From Heterohyrax brucei (taxonomy: Eukaryota; Chordata; Mammalia; Hyracoidea; Procaviidae), in NCBI GenBank assembly GCA_028571685.1, contig CM053146.1:65939431-66003430 (forward strand): 64,000 nt of DNA, written 5' to 3'. The position numbers and the translations under genes are program-made. The number at the start of each line of letters is the position of its first letter. The stretch's first letter is position 1. The notes below the pieces were generated by a model that ran no database searches, was not told the origin of the DNA, and saw only the letters and a program-made list of their open reading frames with translations. Positions 1 to 11,299 of the stretch are shown one piece after another.

Positions 1-687
1 GGAGGACCCACACTAAGACAGATATGGATAAAACTGTACGAGATTCTTGCCTTCCAGGCTAGCAGGTCGATGGTGTGAAGGACTGAGATAGGCAGGTAGC
101 ACTACTCCTCCACAAGACAATAGAGATATGATTGCTGCAGAGAAGGAGTGGGAAGAGGAACAAGTGAGACAAAGCTTTGCACTCGGATAATGGAAAGAGA
201 AGCCCTACGGCAGCTAGGGGAACCAAGGACAAAAAACATTTTGAATGGGGTATATAAAGACAAATTCTGTGATACCTGCAATGGTAACTCCTACTCTGTC
301 TCCTTGCTGTGATCTTCAGTAAGCTGGAGACTGCTCACTGAGGAGTCCAGAGGGAGTGGCTTCTAACTGCAGATGGTCAGAGGTGCCGAGGCCTGTGTAA
401 TGACAGGTGTGGAGCGCCAGCAGAAACCGCTTACAGACAGCCAGACAGCTGGTTTATGTTTGTATTAATCACAACATTTAGCCCAAAGGCAAGGTACCCT
501 ATAGATACTCACTGAATTCTCACCGAATGTCTGAATTAATACATGTACCTTTCCATTTTTTGATGTGAACATTCAACAGCAATCAATGATAATCATTTTC
601 GGAGCTCTCTGGTTGAAATTACTTAGTTGTAAACCATACTTATTTATATTAATTTATTTCATCAGTCATTATATCTGTGTCAGTGTC

Positions 688-688
<1 letters not shown>
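1..688. other. Unassigned non-coding DNA
   Basis: No repeat family or exon was recognised. The sequence is mixed composition with a somewhat GC-richer patch around 290-460 that contains a few CpG sites. It could hold part of an old LTR or a unique segment, but nothing seen supports a name. Confidence 0.4.

Positions 689-729
<41 letters not shown>
689..729. repeat. (AC)n microsatellite
   Basis: About 20 uninterrupted AC dinucleotides, preceded by 'cagtgtcg'. The perfect run suggests it is likely to vary in length between individuals. Confidence 0.95.
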
Positions 730-730
<1 letters not shown>

Positions 731-1824
731 CTACATAGATCATAGCCCTTCTAATATAGTCACTTGAACCCTCACAGAATTTTTAGGACTTGTTCTACTC
801 AGGAAAGCCCAGGAGAATTAAAAAACTCATTCGATCATTCAACCAATACTTACACAATAAATATTTGTACGTTATTGGAGACTCCAAGAAAAATTAGGGT
901 TCTTCAAAGAAGCCTCAGTCTGCATTATGATTGTTATTCTTTATCCAACACTCTCGTTTTAGTGTGACTTTCTGGTGAGTCAGACATGGAAAATACTCAT
1001 GTCTCATCCAGTTACACTTTTGGGGACAAACTTGCTCTGCCATTATCATCAGCTTCTTTCTTTTAGAAAAAAAAAAAACAAAAAACAAACTCCTCTTTGT
1101 CCTGAGAATGTAGGTGTGCATATCAGAATGTAACCATATTTATTATTATCTTTCTCATCCTCAGGTTTATTTTCAACCACCCAGGGCTATGGAGATCCTC
1201 TGCAAAAGGCAAAACAGAATTTCCAGATATTTATAAAAGAAAAAGAAACACACTGGTCCATCTTATTTAGACAACACAGCCAATATGTATTGATTGTTAT
1301 TACAAAGTGAGGCGGTTATGAGTCAAAACTGAACCAAGAGGCTCTATGGTAGGGAAGGGAAATGGCCAGCAAAGGAGAGGGGGACAGCATGGAAATACAT
1401 GGAAGGAGTTTGTAAAGATCTATAACCTCCCTGTAAAGGTCATTTTACAATTTATTGTTGGTTTTGGAGACTGTCACTGTTGTTCCTTGGAAATAGTCCT
1501 TTTAAACACCTCAGAAAAATCTGAGGATAAAATGAAAAGTAAAGGAAAGACAATAGTAAAGAGTCTCAAGTTGTAAGTTAACAAATCTAGTGATTCTGAC
1601 TTTCACATGCAATGAATAGAAAAACTAGTTTTGGGCTCAACTCTTCTACAAAACTTTAAAAAATAAATCCAATTATAAATCACCACGGAGAATGGAATTG
1701 GAATCTAAGTGGGACTGCAATGCATGTTTTGTTGTCGCTTTCTGTATTGATTTGTGTTTAAAGAAGAGATACTTGACCCTAACAAATTCATTTAGTGGAT
1801 TTCAAAGTAGGTCTCACTAATGTA
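730..1824. other. Unassigned non-coding DNA
   Basis: AT-rich sequence with no recognised repeat. Short open frames at 764-967 (plus), 915-1121 (minus) and 1346-1576 (plus) have low-complexity compositions and no recognisable domain, so they are not called as genes. An A-rich run lies at about 1066-1088. Confidence 0.4.
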
Positions 1825-1848
1825 TTTTATTTATTTATTTATTTATTT
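1825..1848. repeat. (TTTA)n microsatellite
   Basis: About six copies of the tetranucleotide ttta in a row, interrupted only at the edges. Confidence 0.85.
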
Positions 1849-1895
1849 GCCACTGCATTTAACAAGCAGTTGGGTTTTTTTGGACAGCAAATGTG

Positions 1896-2461
1896 TATAT
1901 GAGGACTGACAATTAAGTTTGCAGGCTCATCTTAGAAATAATGCAATATATTTCATTGCAGAATACCACCACAGTCACCTTTGGAGTACACCCTGTGGGA
2001 AACCGCACACCAATGCCAGTGCCTAGTCCACCCTTCAAAGCAATTTTGGAATTCTTTTTCAGGGATGGCCATCACAGCTGTCATCGTATTATCCTAAATA
2101 TCCCAAATGTCATCAAAATGCCTTCCTTTCAATATTTATCTTCAGGTTAAAGAAAAAAGTCATTGGGGGTCAGATCAGGTGAGTAGGGAGGGTGTTCCAA
2201 TGCAGTGATATGTTTACTGGCTAAAAACTCCCTTACAGACCATTATATAGCTAAGTTTGCGAGCTCACCACTGTGCCGCTGTGTGCAACGGCCATTCCAG
2301 AAAGAGTTCCAAAATCGCTTTGAAGGGCTGACAAGGCATGGGCGTTGGTGCACAGCTTCCCAAAGGGAGTACTTAGAAGGCAACTGTAGCGATGTTGAGC
2401 AGTGAGGTATGTAGCACTTAGAAAAATTAAGTTCACAGACTTTAATTGTTAGGCCATATGA
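1896..2461 (-). mobile_element. Fold-back non-autonomous mariner derivative (copy 1)
   Basis: The left end 'tatatgaggactgac' and the right end, read on the minus strand, are inverted copies of one mariner terminus. The left arm (about 1897-2080) is antisense to the C-terminal end of a mariner transposase; the right arm (about 2275-2460) encodes the same end in sense, with FQKEFQNRFEG, ASQREYLEG and a stop near 2405. The two arms therefore form a long palindrome around a loop of about 195 bp. The loop carries more antisense transposase and an internal terminus-like piece near 2250-2275. No intact transposase remains. The same architecture, in reverse orientation, recurs at 23269-23840, so this is a family and not a one-off rearrangement. 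The subfamily name is not known to me. Confidence 0.82.
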
Positions 2462-3316
2462 CATTTCATGGCAAGTCGAATATTAAAGCAGGTACTAGCT
2501 GCCTCACCACATTGTATGGCAGGCCCATAGGGATAAGCCTACCAACCTGCTTAAGTTCTTTTCTTCTTTTTTTTCTTCCTTTCTTTCTTGCTTCTTCCCT
2601 CCCTTGCTTACTCTTTTTCTTGCTGTCTTTCCTGCTTTTAAAAAATACATTTTAAAAAATGTATGACATTGTTTCTGACCTTGAAGGAATTTACAATCCT
2701 ATTAAAGAAATACTATTTTATCTACATGGAACAAATAGAAAATAACTCAGACCTCTTTATGTTTGCTTAGCTTTAAAAAAAAAAGTCAACTATAGGAATC
2801 CAGAGAAGGGAAAGATTTTATGTTATAAGAGTTCATCAAGGATTGACTGATTAAGTAGCAGATTAATTAATAGTCACGTATGAAGTGACCACCAGAGGAT
2901 GGTAGGATTGGAGCTGGGTGACACTGAGGCATGTGAAAAAGACACTAAGCATGTCGTCACTACAGAAACATGTGTGTTGCAGGGTAGTGTTGGTCAGGGT
3001 AGGCCGTGGGTGAGAAAATCAGATCAACAGAACTAAGTAAAATCATAGCAGAGAGGTAGGTCCCTGTGGCAGCGGGATTAGGGGAAATGGCGTGACAGGT
3101 GATTTTTCTTACAACATTTACAGCTAATAATAATTCTTGTCTTCACAGAAACTACTGTTACAGTTTTTGTAATTGAAAAAAAGAACCCTGGTTTTCCCCA
3201 ATTAAATATTTTCTTTTCCCCCTGAAGTTTGAGTAATCAGTGAGTGAGAACTCTCATAGGTTTTACACTTAGGCTAAGTAATGATTTGATTTCTTCAAGC
3301 ATCATTTTGCTAGTTA
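2462..3316. other. Unassigned DNA with a pyrimidine tract
   Basis: About 2550-2640 is a nearly pure C/T tract (ttctt, tttcc and ccctcc motifs), giving an open but low-complexity frame that is not a gene. The rest shows no recognised repeat or exon. Confidence 0.4.
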
Positions 3317-3461
3317 GCATCCAGTTAATTCTGCCTCACGACAACTCCATACGTGTACAGTAAACTGCACCACAGGGTTTTCAAGGCTATGACTTTTCAG
3401 AAGCAGGTCATCAGGCCTATCTTCTAAGGCACCTCTGTGTGGGTTTGAGCAGCCTATCTTT
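3317..3461 (-). mobile_element. AfroSINE (long subtype), tail half of a split copy
   Basis: Reads as the reverse complement of the long AfroSINE form, with the central 'gtgtgggtttgagc' B-box region and the 'cagaagcaggtcatcaggcc' insert typical of that subtype. It lacks its tRNA-like head. The missing head is at 9508-9562, beyond the L1 that begins at 3462. The duplicated target is 'agcctatcttt' (3451-3461) against 'agctgatcttt' (9508-9518), so the two pieces are one SINE. Confidence 0.85.
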
Positions 3462-4127
3462 TATTTTTCATTAATCTATTTATGCTTTAAGTGCAAATTT
3501 ACAGTTCAAGTGCCTTTGTCATACAAAAATTTATACACATATTGTTACATGACCCCAGTTGTTCACTCCACACTGTGACAGCCCACTTCTCTTCTCCATC
3601 CTATACTTCCTGTGTCCATTCAACCAGTTCCTGTCCCCCTCTGCCCTCTCATCTCACCTCCACAGAGGAGCTGTCCAGTTACGTCTTATACTCCAGCCCA
3701 ATCTTTGTCCGAGGAGTTGTCTTTGGGAATGGCTGCAATACTGGGCTAACAGAGACTCCGGTGGTCATCTCTTCCAGAAGGCCTCCAATCTGTCAGATCA
3801 TTAAGTCTGGTCTTTTTATGAGAGTTGAGTTCTGTACCTCACTTTTCTCCTACTCCATCAAGGAACCTTCTTCATGTTTCCTGTCAGGGCAGTCATTGGT
3901 GACAGCCAGGCACCAATTAGTTTTTTCTGGTCTGCTGCTGAGAAAGGCTCTGGTTTATGTGCCCCTTTCTGTCTTTTGGGCTCATATTTTCCTTATGCCT
4001 TTGGTGTTCTTTACTCTGCTTTGCTCTAGCAACTGATGTTTCTTAGATGATTTCTTGTGAGCTTTAAAGACTCCAGACACCACTCACCAAAGTAGAATGC
4101 ATAATGTTTTTTAAATAAACTTTATTA

Positions 4128-6718
4128 AAATCAGTAGGATTCCTTTATACCAACAAAGAGATCATTAAAGAAGAAATTGTCAAATCAATACCCTTTACTA
4201 TAGTCCTCAAGAAGATAAAATTCCTAGGAATAAATCTAACTAAAGAAATGAGACCCATACAGAGAGAACTACAAGACCTTACTGCAAGAAAACAAGAGAC
4301 TTACATAAATGGAGAAACCTACCATGCTCATAGATAGAAAGAATTAATATTGTGAAAATGTCTGTTTCACCCAAAGCAATCTACATATACAGTGCAATCC
4401 TAATACAAATTCCAGGACATTTTTTAATGAGATGAAGAAAAAAATCACCAACTTTGTCTGCAAAGGGGAGAAACCCCAATAAGTAAGGCATCACTAAAGA
4501 AAAGGAACACAGTGGGAGGCCTCACACTACCTGACCTTAGAACCTATTACACTGCCACAGTAGTCAAAACAGCCTGGTACTGATACAAAAAGAGACATAT
4601 AGACCAATGGAATAGAGTCGAGACTCCAGAGATGCTACCATCACCTTATAAACAGTTGATATTCCACAAGGGTCCTAGGATTGTAAACTGGGGTAAAAAC
4701 AATCTCTTTAACAAATGCTATTGGCAGAACTGGATATCCATCTGCAAAAAACTGAAACAATGCCCATATCTCACGCCTTATACAAAAACTAATTCAAAAT
4801 GGATCAAAGGCCTAAATTTCAAACTTAAAATGATAAAGATCACACAAGAAAAAGTAGGATCAACAATGGAAGTTCTAATACAAAGCTTAGACAGACTTCA
4901 AACTCTGACAAAGCACGACCAAAAGAAGAGAAAATAATGGTAACTACTAAGGATCAAACACTTTTGCTCATCCAAAGTCTTGATCAAAAGAGTTAAAAGA
5001 CCACCTACAGAATGGACAAAAGTATTTGTCAGCTATGTGTCAGACTGATGTCTGATCTCCATGATCTACACAGTACGGCAAAATATCAACAAGAACAAGG
5101 TAAATGACTCAATTAAGTTATGGGCAAAGAAGACAGACAGACACTTCATCAAAGAAGATATCCAGGAGGCCAAATAACACATGAGGAAATGCTGAATGCT
5201 ACCAGAGAAATCCAAATCAAAACTACAACGAGATACCATCTCACCCCAACAGGGTTGGCCATAATCCAAAAAACACAAAACAACAAATGCTGAAGAGGCT
5301 GTGGAAAGATCGCAACCCTCCTACACTCCTAGTGGGATTGCCAAATTCCAACAGTTTTGGCAAGAAATTTAGTGCTTCCTTAAAAAGCTGGAAATACATG
5401 CACCCTTTGATTTAGTAATCCCACTGCTTGGAATATATCCTACAGGAACACAGGCTGTCACATGAACAGATAAATGCATACAAATGTTTACTGCAGCACT
5501 GTCCACAATAGCTAAAAGATGGAATCAACCTAAATGCTCATCAAGAGATGAGTGGATAAACAAACTATGGTGCATATACTCAATGGAACACTATGCAGTC
5601 ATAAAGAACAATGATGATTTTAGGAAGCATCTCATAACCTGATTTCAACTAGAAAACATTATGCTGAGTGAAATCAGTCAGTGGCAGAAGGACAAAAGTT
5701 GTATGAGCTCCCTGCTATAAGGATTTCAAAATAGACTTATGTACGGAAGAAGACTCTTTGATGACTACAAGGGTGAGGAGGGAGGGAGAGGGATGGTCAT
5801 AGATTAGATAGTTGATAGACATTTGGTTGGGTGAAAGCAGTGACAGTACACAGTAGAAAGTAGATCAACTTTACTGGACTTCACCATAAGCTGAAACTCT
5901 TCCAATCTTAACCCAACATTGTAAGGATAGAGTAGCAAGGGCAGAGTCTGGGCTCCACGCTCTCAGGGGACTTCAAGGCCAATTAGCATAACTAGCTTAT
6001 TGCTAAGAGAGTCTTCTGCATCCCATATTGGTGAGTGATATCTGGGATCTTAAAAGCTAGAAAGCTGCCATCTGAGGTATACCAAGTCGTCCTGACTTAT
6101 TTGGAACAGATCATCATGGAGAAAAACAAAGGCACAAGGAAAAAGAGCTCAGGAGACAGAAAGACCTGTGTGAAAGGGACACTATATCAACATGTGACCA
6201 GAAGAACCAGATATTGCCCAGCCTCTACCACAGACAGCCGTGATGGGGCACAAAATATTGAGTCCGTGTGGCAACATGAGAAAAAGAGGGGTGTATCTCA
6301 AGGACTCTACTAAAAGATCACAATTGATTGTCCAATGGCTTGGGGGATCCCCTGGGAGCACAGCCCTTAGACCTGCTGCTGCCCCTGACCAGAAAACACT
6401 ACAGGGGTCAACTCTTCAGACAAAAATGGACTGGACTCAGGGACACCATGTGACCATATAGTGTTTGTGCTTTATAGTTCTATGCATTTATAGGCTGCTA
6501 TCCTACTGGTCTCTTTCTAGATGTAAAAGAAGAGCGTGGAGAGGACGGGACAAAAGCTTGTTAAGAGGACACAACAAGTGTAGAATGAAAAGGAGGAGTG
6601 TGCTGTCATTGGGCAAGGAGACCAGAAGGAGCTGCAGACAGATGGGCATGCAAAATTTATGTGGATTGTATACTTTCACTTAATCACAATAAATAATAAT
6701 AATAATTGGGAAAAAAAC
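4128..6718 (+). mobile_element. L1 LINE, plus strand, nested in the minus-strand L1
   Basis: A 5'-truncated copy starting in the C-terminal half of ORF2 (a broken frame includes QLIFHKGPRIVNWGKNNLFN at about 4653-4712) and passing ORF2's end near 5650 into a 1 kb 3' UTR. The UTR ends with 'atactttcacttaatcac', the polyadenylation signal aataaa at 6688-6693 and an A-rich tail. The target duplication is 'actttatta' (4119-4127) against 'actttgtta' (6719-6727). After the second duplicate the host L1 3' UTR resumes without a gap, which shows the nesting order. The frame 4632-4937 keeps about 100 residues, but flanking stops and frameshifts make the copy dead. Confidence 0.88.
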
Positions 6719-6917
6719 ACTTTGTTATGTCAGTTGACCTATGTGTCCCTTGAAATCATGGTTCCTGGACCCCTGCCTCTGTTACTCTGTCCATTAAAGT
6801 GTTTAGTTGTATCCAGGAAACTTTTTAGCTTTGGGTTTTGTAGAGTTGTGCTGACTTTTCCTGTATTGTGTGTTGTCCTTCACTTCACCTAAGTAATTCT
6901 AGTCTACTATCTAGTTA

Positions 6918-7047
6918 AAGCCACTGCTGTCAAGTCAACTCTGACTCTCAGGGACACTATATGACAGAGGAAGCAGCACCGAGCACATTCAAAAAGGTTA
7001 GCAGACATCACACTTACCCACTACACCACCAGGGTTTCCTATCCTAT
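6918..7047 (-). mobile_element. AfroSINE, internally shortened
   Basis: Reverse complement of AfroSINE, from the tail 'tgtcaagtcaactctgactc' to the head 'caccagggtttcc'. It is about 35 bp shorter than a full copy. It is flanked by 'ctatctagtta' at 6907-6917 and 7048-7058. Confidence 0.88.
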
Positions 7048-7060
7048 CTATCTAGTTAGT

Positions 7061-7224
7061 GTGGAAGTTGTGGAGGGACAGTGGTTAAGTGTTACAACTG
7101 CTAAGCAGAAGACTGGCAATTCAAATCTACCAGGAGCTCCTTGGAAACTCTTTGGACTAGTTCTACTCTGTCCTATAGGGTCAATGTGAGTTGGTGTCAA
7201 CTCGATGGCAGTGGGTTGGTTGGG
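7061..7224 (+). mobile_element. AfroSINE, full length
   Basis: Contains the A box 'cagtggttaagtg', the B box 'ggcaattcaaatctacc' and the tail 'tgtcaactcgatggc'. Its duplicated target 'atctagttagt' (7050-7060 and 7225-7235) overlaps the duplicate left by the SINE just upstream, so two SINEs of opposite orientation used one target. Confidence 0.9.
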
Positions 7225-8166
7225 ATCTAGTTAGTGAATAGCCCTCTACCCTCACAACCATCAAAGAATGTTTCCTTCTGTGTTTAAACCTTTACTTGAG
7301 TCTTGTAATAGTGGTCTCATACAATATTTGTCCTTTTGCGATACACTGATTTCACTCAGCATAATGTCTTCCATATTCCTCCCCCCGTGTTATGGGTGTT
7401 TTACAAACTCAGCGACTGTTCTTTATCACTGTGCAGCATTCCATCGTGTGAATATACCATAATTTATCCATTCATCCCTTGATGGGCATCTAGGTTGATT
7501 CCATCTTTTTGCTATTGTGGACAGTGCTGCAATGAACATTGATGTGTATGTGCCCATTCGTGTAACAGCTTTTGTTTCTCTAGGATATATTCCAAGAAGT
7601 GGGATTGCTGGATGACATAGTATTTCTATTTCTAACTATTAAGGAAGTGCCAAATTGATTTCCAAAGTGGTTGCACATTTTACGTCCCCGGAAGCAGTAT
7701 ATAAATGTTCCAGTCTGTCTATAGCCTCTCCAATATTTATTATTTTGTATGTTTTGGATTAATGCCTGTCTTATTCAGATGAGATGGTATCTCACTGTAG
7801 TGTTGATTTGGATTTCTCTAACAGCTAATGATTGTGAGCATTTCCTAATGTATCTGTTAGTGGCCTGGATGTCTTTTTTGGTGAAGAGCCTGTGCATATC
7901 CTTTGCCCATTTTTTAATCAGGATATTTGTCTTTTTGTTATTGAGATTTTGCAGTATATTGTAGATTATGGAGATTAGATGCCAGTGGGATTTATTATAG
8001 CCAATTTTTCTCCCCTGTCTATAAGGTGGTCTTTTTATTCTTTTGGTGACATCTTTAGATGAGTAAAAGTGTTTGATTTTTAGGAGGTCCAAGTTATATA
8101 TTTTGTCTTCTGGTGTTTGTGCATTGTTACTAATATTTATATTCTATTTACATCATGTATTTGGGC

Positions 8167-8330
8167 TCCCAGAAGCCATGGTGGCATAGTGCTTAAGTGG
8201 TACAACCACTAACTGAAAGTTTGGCAGTTCCAATCTGCCAGGTGCTCGTTGATAAGTCTATGGAGCATTGCTGCTCTGTCTGTAGGATCCCTACGAGTTG
8301 GAATTGACTTGATGGCAGTCAGTCTGCTTC
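8167..8330 (+). mobile_element. AfroSINE
   Basis: Head 'gaagccatggtggcatagtg', B box 'ggcagttccaatctgcc' and tail 'ggaattgacttgatggc'. It sits inside antisense ORF2 of the minus-strand L1. Target duplicates were not resolved. Confidence 0.85.
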
Positions 8331-8496
8331 TTGGGTTTTTTGGGTATTAGAACTACCAGTGTTGTGCCTATTTGTTCTTCCATTATCTGTATTATTTATA
8401 ATATTATATTTAGATCTTTGATCCAATTTGAGTTTTCGTGCATTGTGTGAGGTATGGGTCTTGTTTTATTTTTTTTGTAGATGGGTATGTAGTTAA

Positions 8497-8666
8497 ACTG
8501 CAAAACCAAGTCCACTGCCATCAAGTTGATTCTGACTCATGGTGACCCTATAGAGCAGGGTAGAAATGCTACATAGACTTTACCAGGAGTACCTGGTGGA
8601 TTTGAACTGTTGGCCTTTTGGTTAGCAGACATAGCACTTAACCGCTACACCACCAGGGTTTCCAGA
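8497..8666 (-). mobile_element. AfroSINE, full length
   Basis: Reverse complement, from 'gccatcaagttgattctgac' to 'caccagggtttcc', with an 11-bp perfect target duplication 'tatgtagttaa' at 8486-8496 and 8667-8677. It interrupts antisense L1 ORF2. Confidence 0.92.
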
Positions 8667-9507
8667 TATGTAGTTAAGACAACACTATTTGTTAAAGAGA
8701 CTGTCTTTTCCCCAATTAACAGACTTTGGGCCTTTGTCAAGTACCAGCTGCTCACAGGTGGATGATTTTTAAGTCTGGATTGTCAATTCTGTTCCACTGG
8801 TCTATGTATCTGTTGTACCAGTACCAGGCTGTTTTGATTATTGTGGTGGCATAATAATACTAATCTCATGTAGTATGGAGCCTCTCACTTTGTTCTTCTT
8901 AAGTTATGCTTTGCTTATGCAGAGCCTCTTCCCTTTCCATATGAGGCTGGTGATTTGTTTCTCCATCTCCTTAAAAATACCACTGGAGTCTGAATCAGAA
9001 TTACATTGTATCTATAGATTGTTTTAGGTAGACTAGACATTTACACAAAGTTGAGGCTTCCTCTCCTTGAGTTAGGTATGTTTCTCCACTTCTGTAAATC
9101 TCTTTTAGTTTCTTGCAGTAATGTCTTGTAGTTTTCTTTGTATAGGTCTTTTACAGCTCTGGTTAGATTTATTCCTTAGTATTTTGTCTTCTTTGGGGCT
9201 GTTGTAAATGGTGCTGATTTGGTGATAACCCTCAGGGATGTTCTCGTTGTTGGTGTAGAGGAACCCAGCTGATTTTTGTATGCTTGTCTTATATCCTGAT
9301 ATTTTGCTGAACCCTTATATTAGTTCCAGTAGTTTTTTTTTTTTTTTTTGATTCCTCAGGGTTTTCTGGATATAAGATTATATCATCTACAAACAGAGAT
9401 ATTTTTACTGTTTCCTCATCAATTTGGATGACTTTTACTTTTTTTTAGCCTGATTGCCCTGGCTAGAACTTTCAGCACAATGTTGAATAAAAGTGTTAAC
9501 AAAAGAC

Positions 9508-9562
9508 AGCTGATCTTTAACAATTAGTCAAGTACTTAACTGTTTGTACCACCCAGGGATTC
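9508..9562 (-). mobile_element. AfroSINE (long subtype), head half of the split copy
   Basis: Holds 'caagtacttaactg' and 'ccacccagggattc', the reverse complement of the long-subtype tRNA-like head. It is the partner of 3317-3461, separated by the 6 kb L1 insertion. Confidence 0.8.
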
Positions 9563-9974
9563 ATTTCAAACATCATAATATATTTTAAATAGGAAATAAA
9601 ATTACTTTTAGACATTTTAAATATTTGCAGCCAGTATTTCCAACTCTTCCAAAGGAAACTGAAGTATGTATAGAAAGATCTTTTTATTTAAAGGTCCAGG
9701 CAAATATTTTCTTTCTCTGCTTCCTAAGCTTATATAAAACTAACAAGATTTCATATGGGAGGAGAGGGATGGGAAAATGCTATCTACCAAAGCGATTAAT
9801 TGGGGGTCTACAGTCAGATGACTGTTTTGAACTTTCATGTTACCCAAACTAGTTTTGCTTGCTTGTTGACAATCTTAATGGTAGAAAATTTAACTAAATA
9901 CTCCAACATATTTTAGAATTTCACTGTATTTATTTTCTCTTCTAGTTTTCTTTGTGAGGAAATCTAAAACCAAT
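9563..9974. other. Unassigned AT-rich DNA
   Basis: No recognised repeat. A 75-codon frame at 9625-9852 has no domain I know and no supporting splice or start context. Confidence 0.35.
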
Positions 9975-10047
9975 ACAAAACCAAACCTACTGCCACCAAG
10001 TCCTTTCTGACTCATAGCAACCCTGTAAAACTTCATTACTCTCTTCA
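9975..10047 (-). mobile_element. AfroSINE tail fragment
   Basis: Reverse-complement tail 'ctgactcatagcaaccctgt' preceded by the usual A-rich 'caaaaccaaacctac'. The head two thirds are missing. Confidence 0.7.
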
Positions 10048-10124
10048 AGTTCATGCCAGATTTGTAACTTTATTTTTAAAAAAACATATTTCTAATTCAC
10101 TAAAGGGAAGAACCAAGAAGTATC

Positions 10125-10325
10125 ACGTGTAAGTCAGTGGCTGGCAAATTATACTTAAGTGAATGGATAGTAAATATTTTTAGATTGAAACTGTATAGCT
10201 CTGCCATTTGAAAACAGCCATAGACAATACAAAAACAAATGAATGTGGCTACATTTAAATAAAACTTTATTTACAAAAATATATGGCTATCCCAAGGCTG
10301 TAGTATCCCTGATCTAAATAATATA
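10125..10325. mobile_element. Probable old MER-type DNA transposon fragment
   Basis: Contains 'aaaacagccatagacaatac' and 'aataaaactttatttac', matching by memory a common mammalian non-autonomous repeat that reads like a hAT/MER element. The exact family name is uncertain. Confidence 0.5.
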
Positions 10326-10520
10326 TTGCCACCATTACAAAAGTTGCTAGTCCTCTTCCAAGCTAAACACCAGCATGAACCTCCTTGTCTCTAGTTTATA
10401 GTTACTGCTTTGTGTGAGGGGTTGGCATATGGAAATGGCAAATAGAGAATATTGTGATAAACAACTGATATTTGAGCAACAAATATGCATTCAAATTTTT
10501 CATACTTTAATTTTAAATTG

Positions 10521-10937
10521 TGTTGCTACTGTTGTTAGGAGCCATGGAGTTCATTCCGACTCGTAGCGACCATACGCACAACAGAATGAAACACAGCCCA
10601 GTCCTACACCAAGCCTACAGTGGTTTTCATGCTTAACTCTATTTTTGCAGCTGTGTCAGTCCATCTTATGGAGGGTCCTTCTCTTTTTGCTGACCCTCTA
10701 CTTACCAAGCATGATGTCCTTTTCCAAGAACTGATGCCTCATGACAACATATCTAAAGTATGCAGCCTCACCACCCTTGCTTCCAAGGAGCACTCTGGTT
10801 GTACTTCTTCTAAAACAGATCTGTTTGTTTTTCTGTCAGCCCATGAAGCATTCAAGGTACTTCTCCAGCAACACAATTCAAAGGCATCAGTTCTTCTGTC
10901 TTCCTTATTCACTGGACTGTTTTCACACTCATGTGAT
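10521..10937 (-). mobile_element. RTE (BovB-like) LINE, 3' end
   Basis: Starts with the antisense of the '(taacaac)' tail ('ctactgttgttagg') and runs through the antisense C-terminal coding region ('tgatgtccttttccaagaac', 'aagtatgcagcc'). A plus-strand frame at 10620-10985 is only the antisense of this element. It lies head to head with the plus-strand RTE that begins at 10938. Confidence 0.85.
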
Positions 10938-11265
10938 GAGACCAAAAATCATCAGATCTTTTCAATCTGTACACCAAGCAAATAATCCAAGAAGCTGGAC
11001 TATATGAAGAAGAACAAGGCATCAGGATTGGAGGAAGACTCATTAACAACCTGTGTTACATAGATGACACAAGCTTCCTTGCTGAAAGTGAAGAGGATTT
11101 GAAACACTTACTGAGGAAGATCAAAGACTACAGCTTTCAGTATGAATTATACCTCACCATCAAGAAAACAAAAATCCACACAAGTGGGCCAGTAAGCAGT
11201 GTCTTGATCAAAGGATAAAGGACTGAGGTTGTCAAAGATTTCATTTTGCTTGATGATATGTTAAA
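10938..11265 (+). mobile_element. RTE LINE, reverse-transcriptase fragment
   Basis: Codes in broken frame for the RTE reverse-transcriptase core, with the catalytic YIDDT motif at about 11059-11073, followed by a LAESEEDLKHLLRKIKD-like stretch and then a KTKI-like region. It ends in degraded sequence near 11265. The next piece starts again upstream of that point, so it is a separate copy or a tandem duplication. Confidence 0.82.
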
Positions 11266-11299
11266 TATGTAGATAAGTAAGAAGATGATATAGCAGACA

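Larger units (their letters stand above)
3462..9507 (-). mobile_element. L1 LINE, minus strand, 5'-truncated host of nested insertions
   Basis: It starts with its poly-A (seen as T-rich sequence at 3459-3475), runs through about 1.2 kb of 3' UTR (3476-4118 and from 6728), then through antisense ORF2 to the reverse-transcriptase region near 9507. ORF2 is recognised from antisense landmarks such as 'tccattcatcccttgatggg' near 7468 and 'tttgctattgtggacagtgc' near 7509. It is broken by a plus-strand L1 (4128-6718) and by AfroSINEs at 6918-7047, 7061-7224, 8167-8330 and 8497-8666. Removing those leaves roughly 2.8 kb. No frame is intact. It inserted into an older AfroSINE, leaving the imperfect 11-bp duplication described for 3451-3461 and 9508-9518. 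Confidence 0.85.

Noticed and set aside
3491-4036. 181-codon open frame, the longest in the window
   Set aside because: It is the antisense of an L1 3' UTR recognised by order of landmarks, not a gene.
8167-8330. Possible tRNA gene from box A and box B motifs
   Set aside because: The boxes belong to tRNA-derived AfroSINEs here and at all similar sites; no cloverleaf with matched acceptor stem is seen.
10620-10985. 121-codon plus-strand frame
   Set aside because: It is antisense to the C-terminal coding region of a minus-strand RTE.
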